In this document: positions 1 through 10,701 of the stretch, in pieces
How positions within the stretch are numbered: the first letter of the stretch is position 1
How the letters are laid out: each line of letters opens with the position of its first letter
The notes under the pieces: generated by a model
Seen by the model: the letters and a program-made list of their open reading frames with translations, nothing else
Told to the model about the DNA's origin: nothing
Databases searched by the model: none
Position numbers and translations under genes: made by a program
Source of the DNA: Pezicula radicicola
Taxonomy: Eukaryota; Ascomycota; Leotiomycetes; Helotiales; Dermateaceae
DNA: 64,000 nucleotides
NCBI GenBank assembly: GCA_003008705.1
Contig: PDUO01000018.1
Span: 1,001,766 to 1,065,765 of the forward strand
Reading direction: 5' to 3'

Positions 1-450
1 TTATTATTATATTTAATTATAAAGAGTATTAATTAAAAGTATAATAAAACTCTTTAATTTATAATATTATTATAAGTTCTTTATATTTATTAAACTTATA
101 AAATAATTTAATTTAAATATTTAAACTTTATTATAATATTAAAAAGTTATTATTAGTCTTATAGTAGTATAGTACCTCTATATTATATAATATTACTATA
201 TAGATTAGTACCTCTAATTATATAATCAAGGATCCCTAGTCAAAGTTATAGTAATTTCTGTAAAATATATATATATAGCGGACTACTAAACCTTACCGAA
301 AAATTCCCGTTTTCCCGATATACTCCGAGTTGTATTTTACCCTTTTAAGCGGGAGCAAAAATAAGCTGAGGCCTTGTGTATTGTGCGTGGGGGCACAGAC
401 ATACGGACGGATATAGTTCAATTAACACAATCCTAATCAATTCTCTCCAT
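1..450. other. AT-rich stretch without genes
   Basis: Bases 1-290 are almost pure A/T low-complexity sequence of the kind left by RIP. From about 290 to 450 base composition returns to normal, but I see no open frame, RNA gene or repeat there. Confidence 0.7.
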
Positions 451-458
451 TGAATCAT

Positions 459-1271
459 CTAAAGGGCTTGAAAACTAATAGTTTTCGATATGCAACGTTC
501 TAGTTCTTCATCGATAATCAGGCCTAGCTTGGCCGCCAAACGCCGCGCGAACCTCTCGCAGTCGGCTCGATTGTCTCGATTGTGCAAGGGCGTGTTGCAG
601 AACGCAAGCGCCTCGAGATACACGTCTAGTAGTGGTTTCTGGTAATCAGGCATGATCTAGCTACTGTTGCAATCCGAAGAGATGGCGAGCATCACGTAAA
701 TCAGATCGCGGGGCTGGGCCGACTCTAACTTCGACGCACATGCGCAGCTAGCGGCCTATTGTGCTAAGGGGTGTATCTCGGAACTGTTTCGCGATTCGAT
801 GCATGTTTGCCGGGCTCTTGGCGATGGTCGCGTAGTATTTATACTGGCCGTCAAAGGTTTTCGGTGGGGGTCGAAGATATTCACTATAGCGAGAGCGGTG
901 CCGAGTCTCTCTTTAGAATGAACTTGGAGCCGCACGTAACTTCGGGCGAGATAGAGCTCCTGCAGGATCCAAGCCCTGCGCCAGTACGAGCGGTGATACA
1001 GTATTACAAGCGCCTGCTGCTCGGTCATTCCGAGGCTCCTAGACCTAATGAGGTCACTAAGCCTGTCGTCAGCTTGTTTCTCTATAGCGACATCGCTATC
1101 GTCCCGGGTTACGCCTAGCCAGACGATGACGTTTTCCGCTCCTCTGTAAATCTTGCCCATCATCCCAACCTGGTGATTCCTCTCCTGAAGGTTGGCCTGG
1201 TTGATGCAAACTGAGTCGATATCGCTGAACGACCGACTAATCAGCGGATACTCTGGCCCTGTGGGAAACAT
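459..1271 (-). pseudogene. HET domain protein, C-terminal half (broken)
   Basis: Second half of a heterokaryon-incompatibility (HET) domain, a fungal non-self-recognition module. Reading leftwards the frame gives IDSVCINQANLQERNHQVG, then VIVWLG and YWRRAWILQELYLAR, the family's CINQ, WLG and W(V/I)(L/V)QE blocks. In the same frame further on come PRDLIYVMLAISSD and MPDYQKPLLDVYLEAL, matching the PRD-K-IYALLG and DYSK-VY blocks that follow the domain. Two in-frame TAG codons interrupt it, one near 756 and one just upstream of 653. The usual N-terminal block (ALSYxWG) is absent here but appears in the right order and strand near 2.6 kb. One gene may therefore have been split, or this may be a separate truncated HET gene. 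Not functional as it stands. Confidence 0.82.
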
Positions 1272-1461
1272 CGCTAAACGGCCCCACTAGCGACCCAAGC
1301 CAAGGGATAGACATCATGGAAACTATAACCGATTCTCACGGGTAATTATATAAAAATCTGACATCTGCCACCCCTGTTACTCTAATGCTTATAAGACGCG
1401 CCGATGCTGCCAGCTATAACATTCAACCAACCTTCTATCCTCAGCCAAGAAGCTTACAACA

Positions 1462-1965
1462 ATGTCAATCCTCCGTCCATTCTCATGGCCGCTTTCACTT
1501 CCGCCTCTCCTCAGCACGACCCTTAATGTGGGTGTTGCTATCGGAGGATACACGATGGCGATTCCTTTCTACGCCCCGGGAATCCCGGGTGATATGATTA
1601 CGACGTGGTTCCTAAGATTTTTCCAGCCAGGTCTCATTACCGTGATGACTCTAGGAGTAACCACATTTGTGACTGGCTTGCGGGCGTGGCGGGGACTAGA
1701 ACCATCTGCCTCGCGCCATGCAGCCTTGGGTCTTCTGTTTACATTTGTGCATTTTGGATTTGGTCCATTAGTGAGTATTTTATGCGCTAATCAAACATGA
1801 CGCTAAATTTTTACCTAGATCGTGTCATGTATGGATCGGATGTTGGCGGATTCTGAAGTTGCGCATGAAGAGATGAGATGGTGGATTCAGCTCCACGTAA
1901 CAAGGACATTAATCGCCGATGTACCAGCGTGTTTATTTTTTTTGAATGCAATGCTGAGAGAGTAG
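1462..1965 (+). CDS. Small four-helix membrane protein, two exons
   Basis: Spliced as 1462-1770 and 1819-1965, giving 151 residues. The 48-bp phase-0 intron has a GTGAGT donor, a GCTAAT-like branch site and a CTAG acceptor. The protein starts MSILRPFSWPLSLPPLLS and has about four hydrophobic helices: residues near 12-35, 50-70, 85-105 (spanning the splice) and the last 25. Spliced, the frame has no premature stop and codon use looks normal, unlike its neighbours. The size and topology resemble small fungal integral membrane proteins of unknown role, some found in secondary-metabolite clusters, but I cannot assign a function. It lies between the two halves of a broken HET domain on the opposite strand. 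I chose the 1462 ATG because the upstream ATG at 1385 opens a different frame. Confidence 0.6.
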
Positions 1966-2454
1966 CTTTAAAAGGTCATACATGGAAAAAGTTTATTTTG
2001 ACTAAGAACACAGAAGGTCCAGCAGCTGTTAGAGAAAGGAATCTATCACTCCCCACGAGATATGCTTGAATCAACGCCGTTATCGAACGCTGCACAGCAT
2101 GGTCATTGAGAGATTATACGTTTCCTGATTGCGGTGGAGATTGTCAATCTAGTTCGAGTTGGATTTCAAGGGGAGGCTCTGTCTAGATTCGTTCAAATTT
2201 TGGCCGCTTCTTATTTGAGAACAGTCTTTATCAGTGGCCTACGGCTCAGTTTAAAGAAGCATCGCTCAGGTCCAAAGACGAAAATAGAAAACACACAAGT
2301 TAGATTCCGATATTAAATTCTTAGCTTGCGCCAACAGTACTACAAGCCCCACTATCCTCTACTGCTATTGCAATATCAAGGCTTGCAAATAGGCATTAAG
2401 ATCTCTATGAGCCTGACACTCGGCAAGAAAGGGTATATATACATGGGGATCTCA
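1966..2454. other. Intergenic, nothing recognised
   Basis: Moderately AT-rich sequence between the membrane-protein gene and the HET remnant. Short open frames here (2134-2316, for example) show no domain and I treat them as chance. Confidence 0.55.
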
Positions 2455-3195
2455 TCAATTTCCTAATCTGACCAGCGCAAAACGAAACCCCTCAAAAAAC
2501 AGAGGTCCAAGCCTCAAGTTTCCGTGGTATTTCGTTCGGTGTCGATCAAGATATAAGCATAAGGCATCGATCCATAAGTACAGATCCTCCGTTGCCGAGC
2601 GAATTTGCACCAGCGCCTCGTATAGATTTCTCCGGATGTGAACAGGGTAACCATCGATGCTTATCGTGTCATTATTATTGGGAGGACCCCATTCGTACGA
2701 TAGCGCCTGATATAGTTGCTTACTGAGCTCGGTGTGGATAATGAAGCATTCAATTGGATCTTTACCAGAGCCCCGCCGAAGAATGACGACGCGAATTGCA
2801 GTTGGCTGCTCGAGAGGCCGGTATTTAAACAAATGCGGGCTCGCGGAAAATGGTTCAGGGAGCATTTTGAAGTGGTCCTCGAGCGTCTGTAGCGCCGCTC
2901 CTGTCGCTGTATCCCAGAGCCGCACCGTCTCATCCCAAGACGGAATACACTTCTGAAATGTTGTTCGGACAATACTCATCTCTGGGGCGACGGTAAGGGC
3001 CGAACAATACGATTGAAGGGGTGTCTGCTCAATAACTGATCGGCTGTATAGGGCAATCCTCTTCTTGTCCTCGCGGGGATCTGTTGTCCGTAGGTCCTGT
3101 ATACAGCTTCGACTCTGGGGGTCGAGCAGCATCTGCTCGTTTTCTTGTAAAATGTAATTAGCATATGGCCAAAGAACAATTAATCGTGTGTTCAC
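2455..3195 (-). pseudogene. Collapsed NLR middle plus N-terminal half of a second HET domain
   Basis: Open frame directly downstream of the HET domain at 3199-3834. It contains four pieces in order. First is SCIQDLRTTDPREDKKRIA, the linker that normally precedes NACHT in HET-NACHT-WD40 proteins. Second, right after it, is LQSYCSALTVAPEMSIVR with KCIPSW, the stretch that normally follows NACHT. Third is a single WD40 repeat core, ETVRLWDTATGAALQTLE. Last is the start of another HET domain, YQALSYEWGPPNNNDTISI to LYLWIDALC. The NACHT ATPase and most of the propeller are missing. The open frame begins at a GTG, not ATG, so it is not an independent gene. The HET2 half breaks off after WIDALC, the point where the downstream piece at 459-1271 begins. 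Confidence 0.75.
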
Positions 3196-3215
3196 CTGTT
3201 AGTGTTCACCTGTTA
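3188..3215. repeat. 14-bp exact tandem duplication at the HET/linker junction
   Basis: GTGTTCACCTGTTA occurs twice back to back (3188-3201 and 3202-3215). On the minus strand the extra 14 bases put a stop after PLTGEH and shift the frame between the HET domain and the downstream linker. Confidence 0.9.
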
Positions 3216-3834
3216 GAGGATTCTGGATCTTCTTCCTGAGCCGTTTGAACGCGTGCTCTCTCCCTTCGCTATAGATGAGTGGCATATAGACGTCGAATAT
3301 GCCCAGCAACGAGTATGCCATGTCTTCTTCGCGAGTAGTCTGACGAGTTTCTGCCCATGACATTCGTTCGGTTGCAGATGTCGGGGCAATAAGCTCTTGA
3401 AGTGTCCAGCCTCGCGTAAACCATCTGCTTGTTCGGAATGCCGATTCCCAGGGAAGCTGGTGGGAATGGTCAGTGGTATCGACGTCCGCTCTTGGAACGT
3501 CTGACAAAAAAACGTAGCATCTTGCCGCATCATAGTACCACCGAAACATAGAGTTGATAGCCTCTGCGAGCTCATTCTTGTTCGATTTATCAATACAACA
3601 CGTATTAACCCAGAAGTATTGGAGGCCATCGTGTCTAGCTTGTTCTCCGTAGAACTGAATCTTCTCGTATCGAACCTTGTTCTTTCCAGTGCTATCAATC
3701 AGGTCTCGATGTGTGACCTCTTCTATGTCCGCTCCCCATGTGTGCGAAAGGATAGCATACTTGGGAATCTTGCCGCGACCGAAGTCCTTAGTGAGGCTAA
3801 ACTCGCTATCGTTATTGCATTCAAGCAGGCGCAT
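3199..3834 (-). pseudogene. HET domain of an HNWD-type NLR (N-terminal part)
   Basis: 211 residues from an ATG at 3834: MRLLECNNDSEFSLTKDF, then YAILSHTWGADIEEVT, WVNTCCIDKS, MFRWYYDAARCYVFLSDV, WFTRGWTLQELIAP and DMAYSLLGIFDVYMPLIYSE. These are the successive blocks of the HET domain that begins HET-E/HNWD proteins, which trigger programmed cell death on recognising non-self. The reading frame is open throughout, but it ends prematurely in a 14-bp tandem duplication. The next frame shows the rest of the gene collapsed. The family's WVDTCCIDK is WVNTCCIDK here, a G-to-A type change. A stand-alone HET-only product is conceivable, but truncation is the simpler reading. Confidence 0.85.
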
Positions 3835-5389
3835 TATTCAGACAGCTTCTGAGAGAATGTCGAGTCGGTTTACATGCAGCTGTTGAGTTGGGAGTAAAGG
3901 TTGGATCGAGGTTGGCACTCGTACGGCTCAGCTGGACCGGCAGCCTCGCGGCATGGTGCATCATCGCCACGAGCGCGCCAGATCAGCCAGTCGTGGCTGT
4001 CCGGGCCATTCGAGCGAGGTTTATGCGCGATCGAGCCATGCATAGTTGTTCTATGCATCACCAAGAGCGTATCTCGTAGTTAGAACTCTATAATTACCTG
4101 ATTCGGTGGGTATGAGCAACTGGCAGCAAGCGGTGGCTACTCATGGAAACTTATAGAAAAACGCACACTTTATATAAATTCGGTATATGTATAGTATAAT
4201 ATAGCTAGCGTGCTGTTAATACGACATTATATAAGCGTGGTAAATTCGCTTAGCGTTTAGTATCCCCCTCTGTCTAGATAAACTTGGTATACTTCTTAGA
4301 AGGAGGTACGATAGAGAAGAAGAGTTATCCCGGGGGGAAAAGTTACTTGAAAATAGACTTTCTTAGTATAAAACTTAGCCTAATCTTAGTAGACTTTTTT
4401 TCCTATTTAGGGTAAATAGTTAAGATTATTTTATATATTCTATTTAAGAGAAATAATTAAGGTTATTTTATAAAGGTAATTTTACCTTAGATAATACTAC
4501 TTTAGAGAAGTTAAATAACTTTAAAATTAATTAAAATAAAATTATTTAAGTTAAAAATATATATACTTTAGAATTATCTTAAGTAAAATAGTCTTAATTT
4601 AAAATTATTTAAATTTAGAAAATATTTTAATAAAAATACTTTAATAAATTACTTAGATAAAAATACCTTAGTAAATTACTTAGATAAAATTACTTAAGTA
4701 AATAAAATCTTATTATTAATTAAACCTTAGTTAGATCTAATATAGATAATAAAATAATCTTAATTAAAACTAAAAATTACTTTTATAATATAATTTATAT
4801 ATTTCTCTATTATTTATTTATTTTTATACTCTATTAAACGACTAGATAGTAATTAGACTATTGTTTTCAGCTGGTTTAGTTACTACTTTCTGTAGCTAAC
4901 TTACTAAAATCTTATACTACTCTAATACTTGTATACCTAATGGCTAAAGTAGTACAACTATAGGGACCCTAGTTAACTACTATAGGAATACCTAAAAAAA
5001 AGCAAGTAGATTAAGTTATTATTCGGAAAACTACTACTCTTATCCTTGTTCTCACTTCCTAAGTAAGGGAGTAGAAAATAGCTACCCTCTATCCCCTCGA
5101 GACTTAAGATAGTAACTATTCTATATCTTTGTTTATCCTTCCTCCCTTCTCTATCATCTTTCCTCTAAACCTCTTATACTCAACCATTACCTTCCCTCGC
5201 TCTACCTCTCTCCCCCTCCGCTGTAATTACTTGGGTAGTAGGCTCCTCCCTATATCTTCGGTCTTACTTCTTTACTTTTAATTGTCATTGTTGTCGTCTC
5301 CTTTAGTAGATCTAGTCGATATATATTGTCGCCAATAACCAATACCAAGCTCTTCCTCCTTAGATAGTGATAGGTTAGACATCGAAAGC
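3835..5389. other. Former promoter region grading into RIPped AT-rich DNA
   Basis: 3835-4130 has normal composition and would be the upstream region of the HET gene. I recognise no coding family in its short frames. From about 4140 the sequence becomes strongly AT-rich (extreme at 4390-4830) with almost no CpA/TpG, then a pyrimidine-rich stretch at 5040-5290. No gene is supported. Confidence 0.6.
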
Positions 5390-7936
5390 TACTTTAATAT
5401 AGAGGATAAGTAGGAGGATGAGTAGGAGGAGACTAATATCAAGACCGAGCTGACGGACGTTGATACTAATATCGACGGAGACGGCGAGGTAGATCTGCTA
5501 GATCTGGAGTAGGTTACTGGAGGGGATAATACTAATATCGATGTCGATAGAGACGAGGTAGACCTACTAGATCTGAGGTAGATTACTGGAGAGGAGAATA
5601 CCTACCTACTAGAGTACTACCTTGATCAAGAGAATAACTCCGACGAATCCGAGGATAAGGATGAGGACTATAGTAAGGGTAGCCTCCTCTAAATAGATAT
5701 AATCGAGGGCCTGTTCTATTGGTGGGTACTCTATCCTCTTCTTGTCTATTGTCTTCTATAATTGAATCACTAAGTTAACTCCTCTTTAAAAGGTACTACT
5801 GATATATATAAAAGGATCCTACCTAGGTAATATAGGCTATCTCTCGCTGTACTCTCAAGGCCTTCTTTGAATAGATATTGAATCAGTGTTAGGGGAAGGG
5901 TAGGAGGAGGCTTATAGGTATTAAGTTAGCTAGTATACTCGGGATATACTAGAAGGTCTTCCGCCTTATGTATGAATGGGTGACTAAGGAGAAGATTATA
6001 GGGATACTGAACTATTATATACACTGGGTGAGTAGTACTTCTTGTCTACCTACTTAATCCAGTCCGAATAGTCGGAGATGAAGGGTTAATAGACATCCTC
6101 ATCGTAGGTCCTCAGGAAGCTAGTGAAGAAGTACTACCTATCAATAAAGAAGTATAATAATATAGTGATATATATCGAAGATCTTACCGGAGTCTTATAG
6201 ACCAACTTAATAACAATGAAGTAGAGGTACCCCTATAGCTAGTACTATATCGAGATGAACCTCTTCGGCTAGCTAGGTATCTTCTCTAGAAACCAACCTT
6301 CAGTACTCTTGAACCTCTACTATAGAGACATCATTGTAATACTACTCCGGGACCTAAATAGTAGACCCTATCAGCTTCTAATCGAGTTCATATACAAGTT
6401 TACTAAGAAGTATCTCGGTGCCAAAGAGTTATAAGTCTTACCCCGGGCCTTTTCTAAACCCCCCCCTTCCCTCTTCCTAGTGAGATAGGTAACTTATATA
6501 GAAGCTAGGAATATATTTCTACTCCCCGAGATTATCTTTGATCCTTCCCTGATCCTTAGTCCCTATATTACCCTCCTGGGCCTTATCTTTATTAACTAGG
6601 TGTTCTTGGCCCTGAGTCTTATATTGGCCGAGAGGATTAGTGAGCTAGATATCCTACCTAGCTATAAGTAGTTGCCCTTGTATCTGAAGCCGGAAATAGT
6701 AGATGTCCCCGTCTTCCAGAAGTCTATTAGGACGCCCTATGGGTAGGAGATCTTACCTGACCAGTGACTACTATATATAACTCTCTTGAAGTAGATCAAG
6801 CGGCTCGGTATACTTAGTAGGATCTTGCTACCTATGTAGCTATACTACCTCCGATATAGTATAGGTAATACCTTTAACTAGAGTGGTATATATCCTATAA
6901 CCCCCTTCTTATAACCCCGCCCCTCCCTACTGTATAATATACTAATTATAGATGGATAGGTGATATAAGTAATGTACTCTAGAATATAATAATATAATAT
7001 ACTAAGATTAATACTTTTATTAAGTACTACCTCTAGTAGAAGGTTACCGTTGATACTTAAGCTATTATCTCCGGCTATAAACCTTAGTATAACCTGATAT
7101 AGGTAGCCTATCAGATGACTCACTGGATCGATCTAAACCAGCCGTAGGAACTTATACTTAAGTAATCCCTGTCTATTAATCAGGATCCTGTTGTCTACTG
7201 TCTTATTACAGAGCGGGAGAGGTAGAAGTACTAGTTCCAGAGTACGGCGATATAAAAGCCCGGGTACCGGATTATCGGCTATACAATCTTTAATACTAGG
7301 TAGCGGCTAAGAGCTATACTCCTTAAGTACCTTTAATACCGGTGGGATCTGGAAAACCCGGTCAATGAGATCAAGTGGTAGCTCTCTGGGTTCAAGCTTA
7401 GCTAGGATATAAAGACCAACTTAGACTAGAACGACAAGATACCCCTGATCTAGAAGTACTTGGCCGTAACAATAATAATACTCCCGGGAACAACTATAGA
7501 AGAAGAGTTCCGCTGCTGTAATATAGCTATTGATATAGTCACTGTCTACTACTACTTCTAGGAGGGGGGAGCTACTACCTAACCGTGTATAAAGCTGTCT
7601 ATACGAAGGGCGAGTCCGATACTGTTAAAGGAGACCAACCTATAGCTAGTAGTCGCTGAGGCTAAGAAGTAAGTATTGAGTAATACTATATTATTGGTAT
7701 TTATAGAGAAGAGAACCACCATCTATTTCCTCTATTTAGGGGAGTAGAGCTTACTACTTAAAAAGTATACCTATAAGTTTACTAGTCTGGGAGACTTAAT
7801 GAAGTACTTTAAGCGGAAGTATCTAGCTTATATTAAAGAAGGGGATCGGCTTAAGTACAAGGTTTATCGAATAGGGCTGTAGTATAAGTAGTATCTCCAG
7901 AATTATATAGAGAGTATCTACAGGACGGTTTCTTGA
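5390..7936 (+). pseudogene. DUF3435/C2H2 captain-like recombinase relic, heavily RIPped
   Basis: No long open frame survives, but ignoring stops the plus strand reads as a DUF3435 protein (tyrosine-recombinase fold, the domain of Starship captains). In order: an acidic region (5390-5650); EDLTGVL and MNLFG blocks near 6180-6260; NQPSVLLNLYYRDIIVILLR with LLIEFIYKFTKKYLGAKEL near 6300-6430; FLLPEIIFDPSLILSPYITL near 6520; a YYLR-SIGNTFN block near 6850, followed by an intron-like gap; NTFIKYYL near 7015; RWDLENPVNEI near 7340; and a C-terminal zinc-finger region near 7720-7930 (FTSLGDLMKYFKRKYLAYI, then EGDRLKYKVYRIGL). Family His and Cys residues appear as Tyr, as expected from C-to-T and G-to-A changes. 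Dozens of TAG/TAA stops replace Gln or Trp. Certainly inactive. Confidence 0.85.
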
Positions 7937-8308
7937 CCTTTCTATACTCTATGAAAAGTGTATAGTAATGTAGCTGACTTTCTTTTTTTCTTTTTTTCTT
8001 TTATTTTTATACTCTTATATATTATAAGGATATTTCGTTTCTACTATCCTCTAGAATGTATAGATTAAAGGGAGATTCAATTGTATAGGTGAGATTAGGA
8101 TCCTAGGCAATTAATAATTTGAATCAAGTAGATTTGTATAAATATAACTGATTAAAAAATATAAAAAGAGTAGTTATCCCCCCCCCTTAAGAAATCAAAA
8201 CCAATTAATATATCTATATTAGCTTATAGAGTGAACTATCCTCCAGTTCCCATTCTTTAGGGATTTAATTTATTTCTCCTGAGATATGAAGTACCCTTTT
8301 AAACCATC
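7937..8308. other. Short AT-rich spacer
   Basis: Poly-pyrimidine tracts near 7980 and a run of C near 8180. Nothing coding is supported. Confidence 0.6.
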
Positions 8309-9960
8309 TTACTGTGCGCTTAAGGGGGCTCGTTGGGATAAAAAATCGTTTCCCCCATTTAGCGAAATTGACTTGGTTCGGGATCTTATTGCCCTGGATT
8401 TTGGACCTGGTCTTATAGTAGTAGGACTCGGCAGATTAATTCTCTCTATCTCCCTTGCTGCTACTATCGATTATGATCTCATCAGCACGACACCTTGAGT
8501 GACTGGTTCAGGCTCGTTATCTTCTATAATGTAGAGACGGGGGAAAATCATAAGCAGGGTATCATCTCCACCAGAAGTTCTTCTTATACCCTCCTCATTG
8601 TTACCGGTACTACTTGTCTCAAATTTGAGTGGTTGCTATTCGATGTCTTTGAAATGTTTTAGTTTGAACAATGGCTCGAACTTCTCATTAGTAGACTATA
8701 TAAGTTGCCAAGTATAGTAAGCCTGTTGGACGACGTCCTTTAGGCCCACCTTGAAGCTATTATACTGAGCTTCGGAGATCAGTTCACGAATACAATACAG
8801 TACATCTCTGACAACTTGTTCTATAGCCCTAACAGTATTCTTTGCCTGATCTTCAGGGAATACAGAGAGTAAGACAGCGCGACAGAATGATTCTTTTTTA
8901 CTATCGGTTATTACTAGACGGACCAAGAGTAGCCTAATCTCGTCTTTATCATCCAGAAGGTAGGTCGGCTGGAAGACGTTTAGATCAATGCTCCTTGCGA
9001 GGATGGCCAGTATTGCAGTAATATACATTTGTTTTACTGCTGGAGAATTGGACTACAGGAGAGGAATAACGTGATTCAGATGTGGCGAATCTCTAAAATC
9101 CTTCCAAGCACTTGAGTTCTACGTAGCTCTTAGCCGAGAACTATTTCCAACTTGTATAAGAAATACTCACTTTCAGGTATTCCTCCGCAAGATCTTCTCT
9201 AAAGAGTGATTCTACTAGCTGATAGGCAGATTCCTAAACTTTGTTAAATCGATCTAACCTTCAAGATTGTTAGTTTCTCAATTGGAAAAAGCATTATTCG
9301 TAAGAGTCTGACTTACTATACTGCCTCATCTCCTGCGTGTAGCTTTACTGTAAAACCCTCGAGTTCGCCGATTCTTGTTGTATAAGATTTGAGCTCCTGC
9401 TGAAGAGAAGTTCTCTGCTTTGTAAGATCTTGTAATTGGCTCTTGACTTTCGAAACTTGGCTCTTCTCATTGTGTAGACTTTCCTTTAGTTTGTCAATCC
9501 CGGTGTCCTTTCCTTTTAAGTTCTGCTGTAGCTTTGTTATGGCTGTATTGGTAGTTACCACCATCTTCTTCTCGTCTTCTGAAGACTTCTTGGCTAGATC
9601 AAGCTGCCCTTGTAATACGTCCTGCGTTCGACGATATTCTTTTATTGCGACATCTCTCTGCTCTATGTCTGCTGTTAAAATAGAGATCTCCCCAGCCAAC
9701 TGAGCTTTGTCTTTCTCCAATATCTCGCGCTGCTTGTAATACGTTTCGAGGTTCTCGTGGATACGATTTTCATACTTGGCTTTCTCGGTGGTAATATTTG
9801 CTTTAAGCTGATTGAGTTCGGTATCCTTGGATATGATCTATGCTTTCAGTTGGGGGACTTCATCAAGTATACTAGTAAGCAACCTGTAGCTTTCGTCCGA
9901 CGCCAAGTTCCGAACACTTATCACAAATACTTCTAGGACTTGTATAGGGCCGGTAGACAT
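8309..9960 (-). pseudogene. Coiled-coil protein of unknown function, inactivated by point stops
   Basis: Starts MSTGPIQVLEVFVISVRNLA at 9960. Residues about 40-220 form a long coiled coil rich in Lys, Glu and Gln heptads (for example KAQLAGEISILTADIEQRD). A likely intron with a GTAAGT donor near 9300 and another with GTGAGT near 9175 separate a short middle exon (SAYQLVESLFREDLAEEYLK) from the last exon, which opens QMYITAILAILARSID and FQPTYLLDDKDEIRLLLVRL. The frame can be followed to a TAA at 8309-8311. In-frame stops occur after EVPQLKA, within the middle exon, before SNSPAVKQ, after TWQLI and twice more. Each is explained by CAG/CAA or TGG becoming TAG/TAA. I recognise the layout from uncharacterised fungal proteins but know no function. 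Lightly RIPped compared with the DUF3435 relic beside it. Confidence 0.7.
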
Positions 9961-10701
9961 TATGAAACCCAGCTGTTCCTGGTTGTACAAGGAAAGAGAA
10001 CGTCTAGAGCTAAGTTATATCTAGATAGTGAGGTCGAAAAAGCTTCTAGTCAGGCAATACTACGGTAGAAAACAATAGACAATAATCGTGCCTTGGACAG
10101 GAGATATATATCTGTGTATTTGCTCTATACCTTTCAAAGGGAAAGATTTAATATATAAGAATTTGAGGTAAACTTGCTATATGTACAAGAAAGCCTTTTC
10201 AACTGTACTGAGCCACTCGCAGACCACCTGTCTGCTTACTATGTTAGGAAGTATGGCTGATCCTATCTTCGTTTGATTTATCTCGCAGCAGCAACGAAAG
10301 TCGTGTACATAAGAGATTGGTGTAAACGAGCCAAATTCTGCATGATGTGCATAATCAGGCGGGGTAGTTGAGGCAGCATAGCACGAACCTCATTGCCCCA
10401 CAAGAGGAGGCTGCCTCAACGGAGTACGTGGCGGTCTCGCTAGGCAATCATTTCTGGCGCCTAAGACCTATTGATACTGTAACCTTGTCCAACAATATCT
10501 ACCTTCCAATCTAGCACACTTCACTCGAAGTTACTGTTGGTTAGAGATACGTTTTCAGATTGGTGGATAAATCGAACAAATTTTCTGCTTATCATCTGCC
10601 CGAAAGCAGAACTTCAGAACCGGGAATGAATTTGTGCTACTGCTCGCGCCATCGGCGAGGTTGACTATGCCTAAGCCGACCCGCATCCTCAATTGTTATT
10701 A
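9961..10701. other. Intergenic region with a small hairpin
   Basis: No coding family seen. An 11-bp inverted repeat (GTTGAGGCAGC at 10367 and its complement ending at 10420) could form a hairpin with a loop of about 32 bases. Confidence 0.5.

Noticed and set aside
771..1118. 115-codon plus-strand open frame over the HET fragment
   Set aside because: It is the antisense of a clear HET-domain frame and has no domain of its own.
4321..8186. AGTTATCCC followed by a G-run or C-run on both sides of the DUF3435 relic, as possible element ends
   Set aside because: Similarity is limited to nine bases and the homopolymers differ (G versus C), so it is not a convincing boundary.
8286..8498. 70-codon plus-strand open frame
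   Set aside because: It lies antisense to the end of the coiled-coil pseudogene, which explains its composition.
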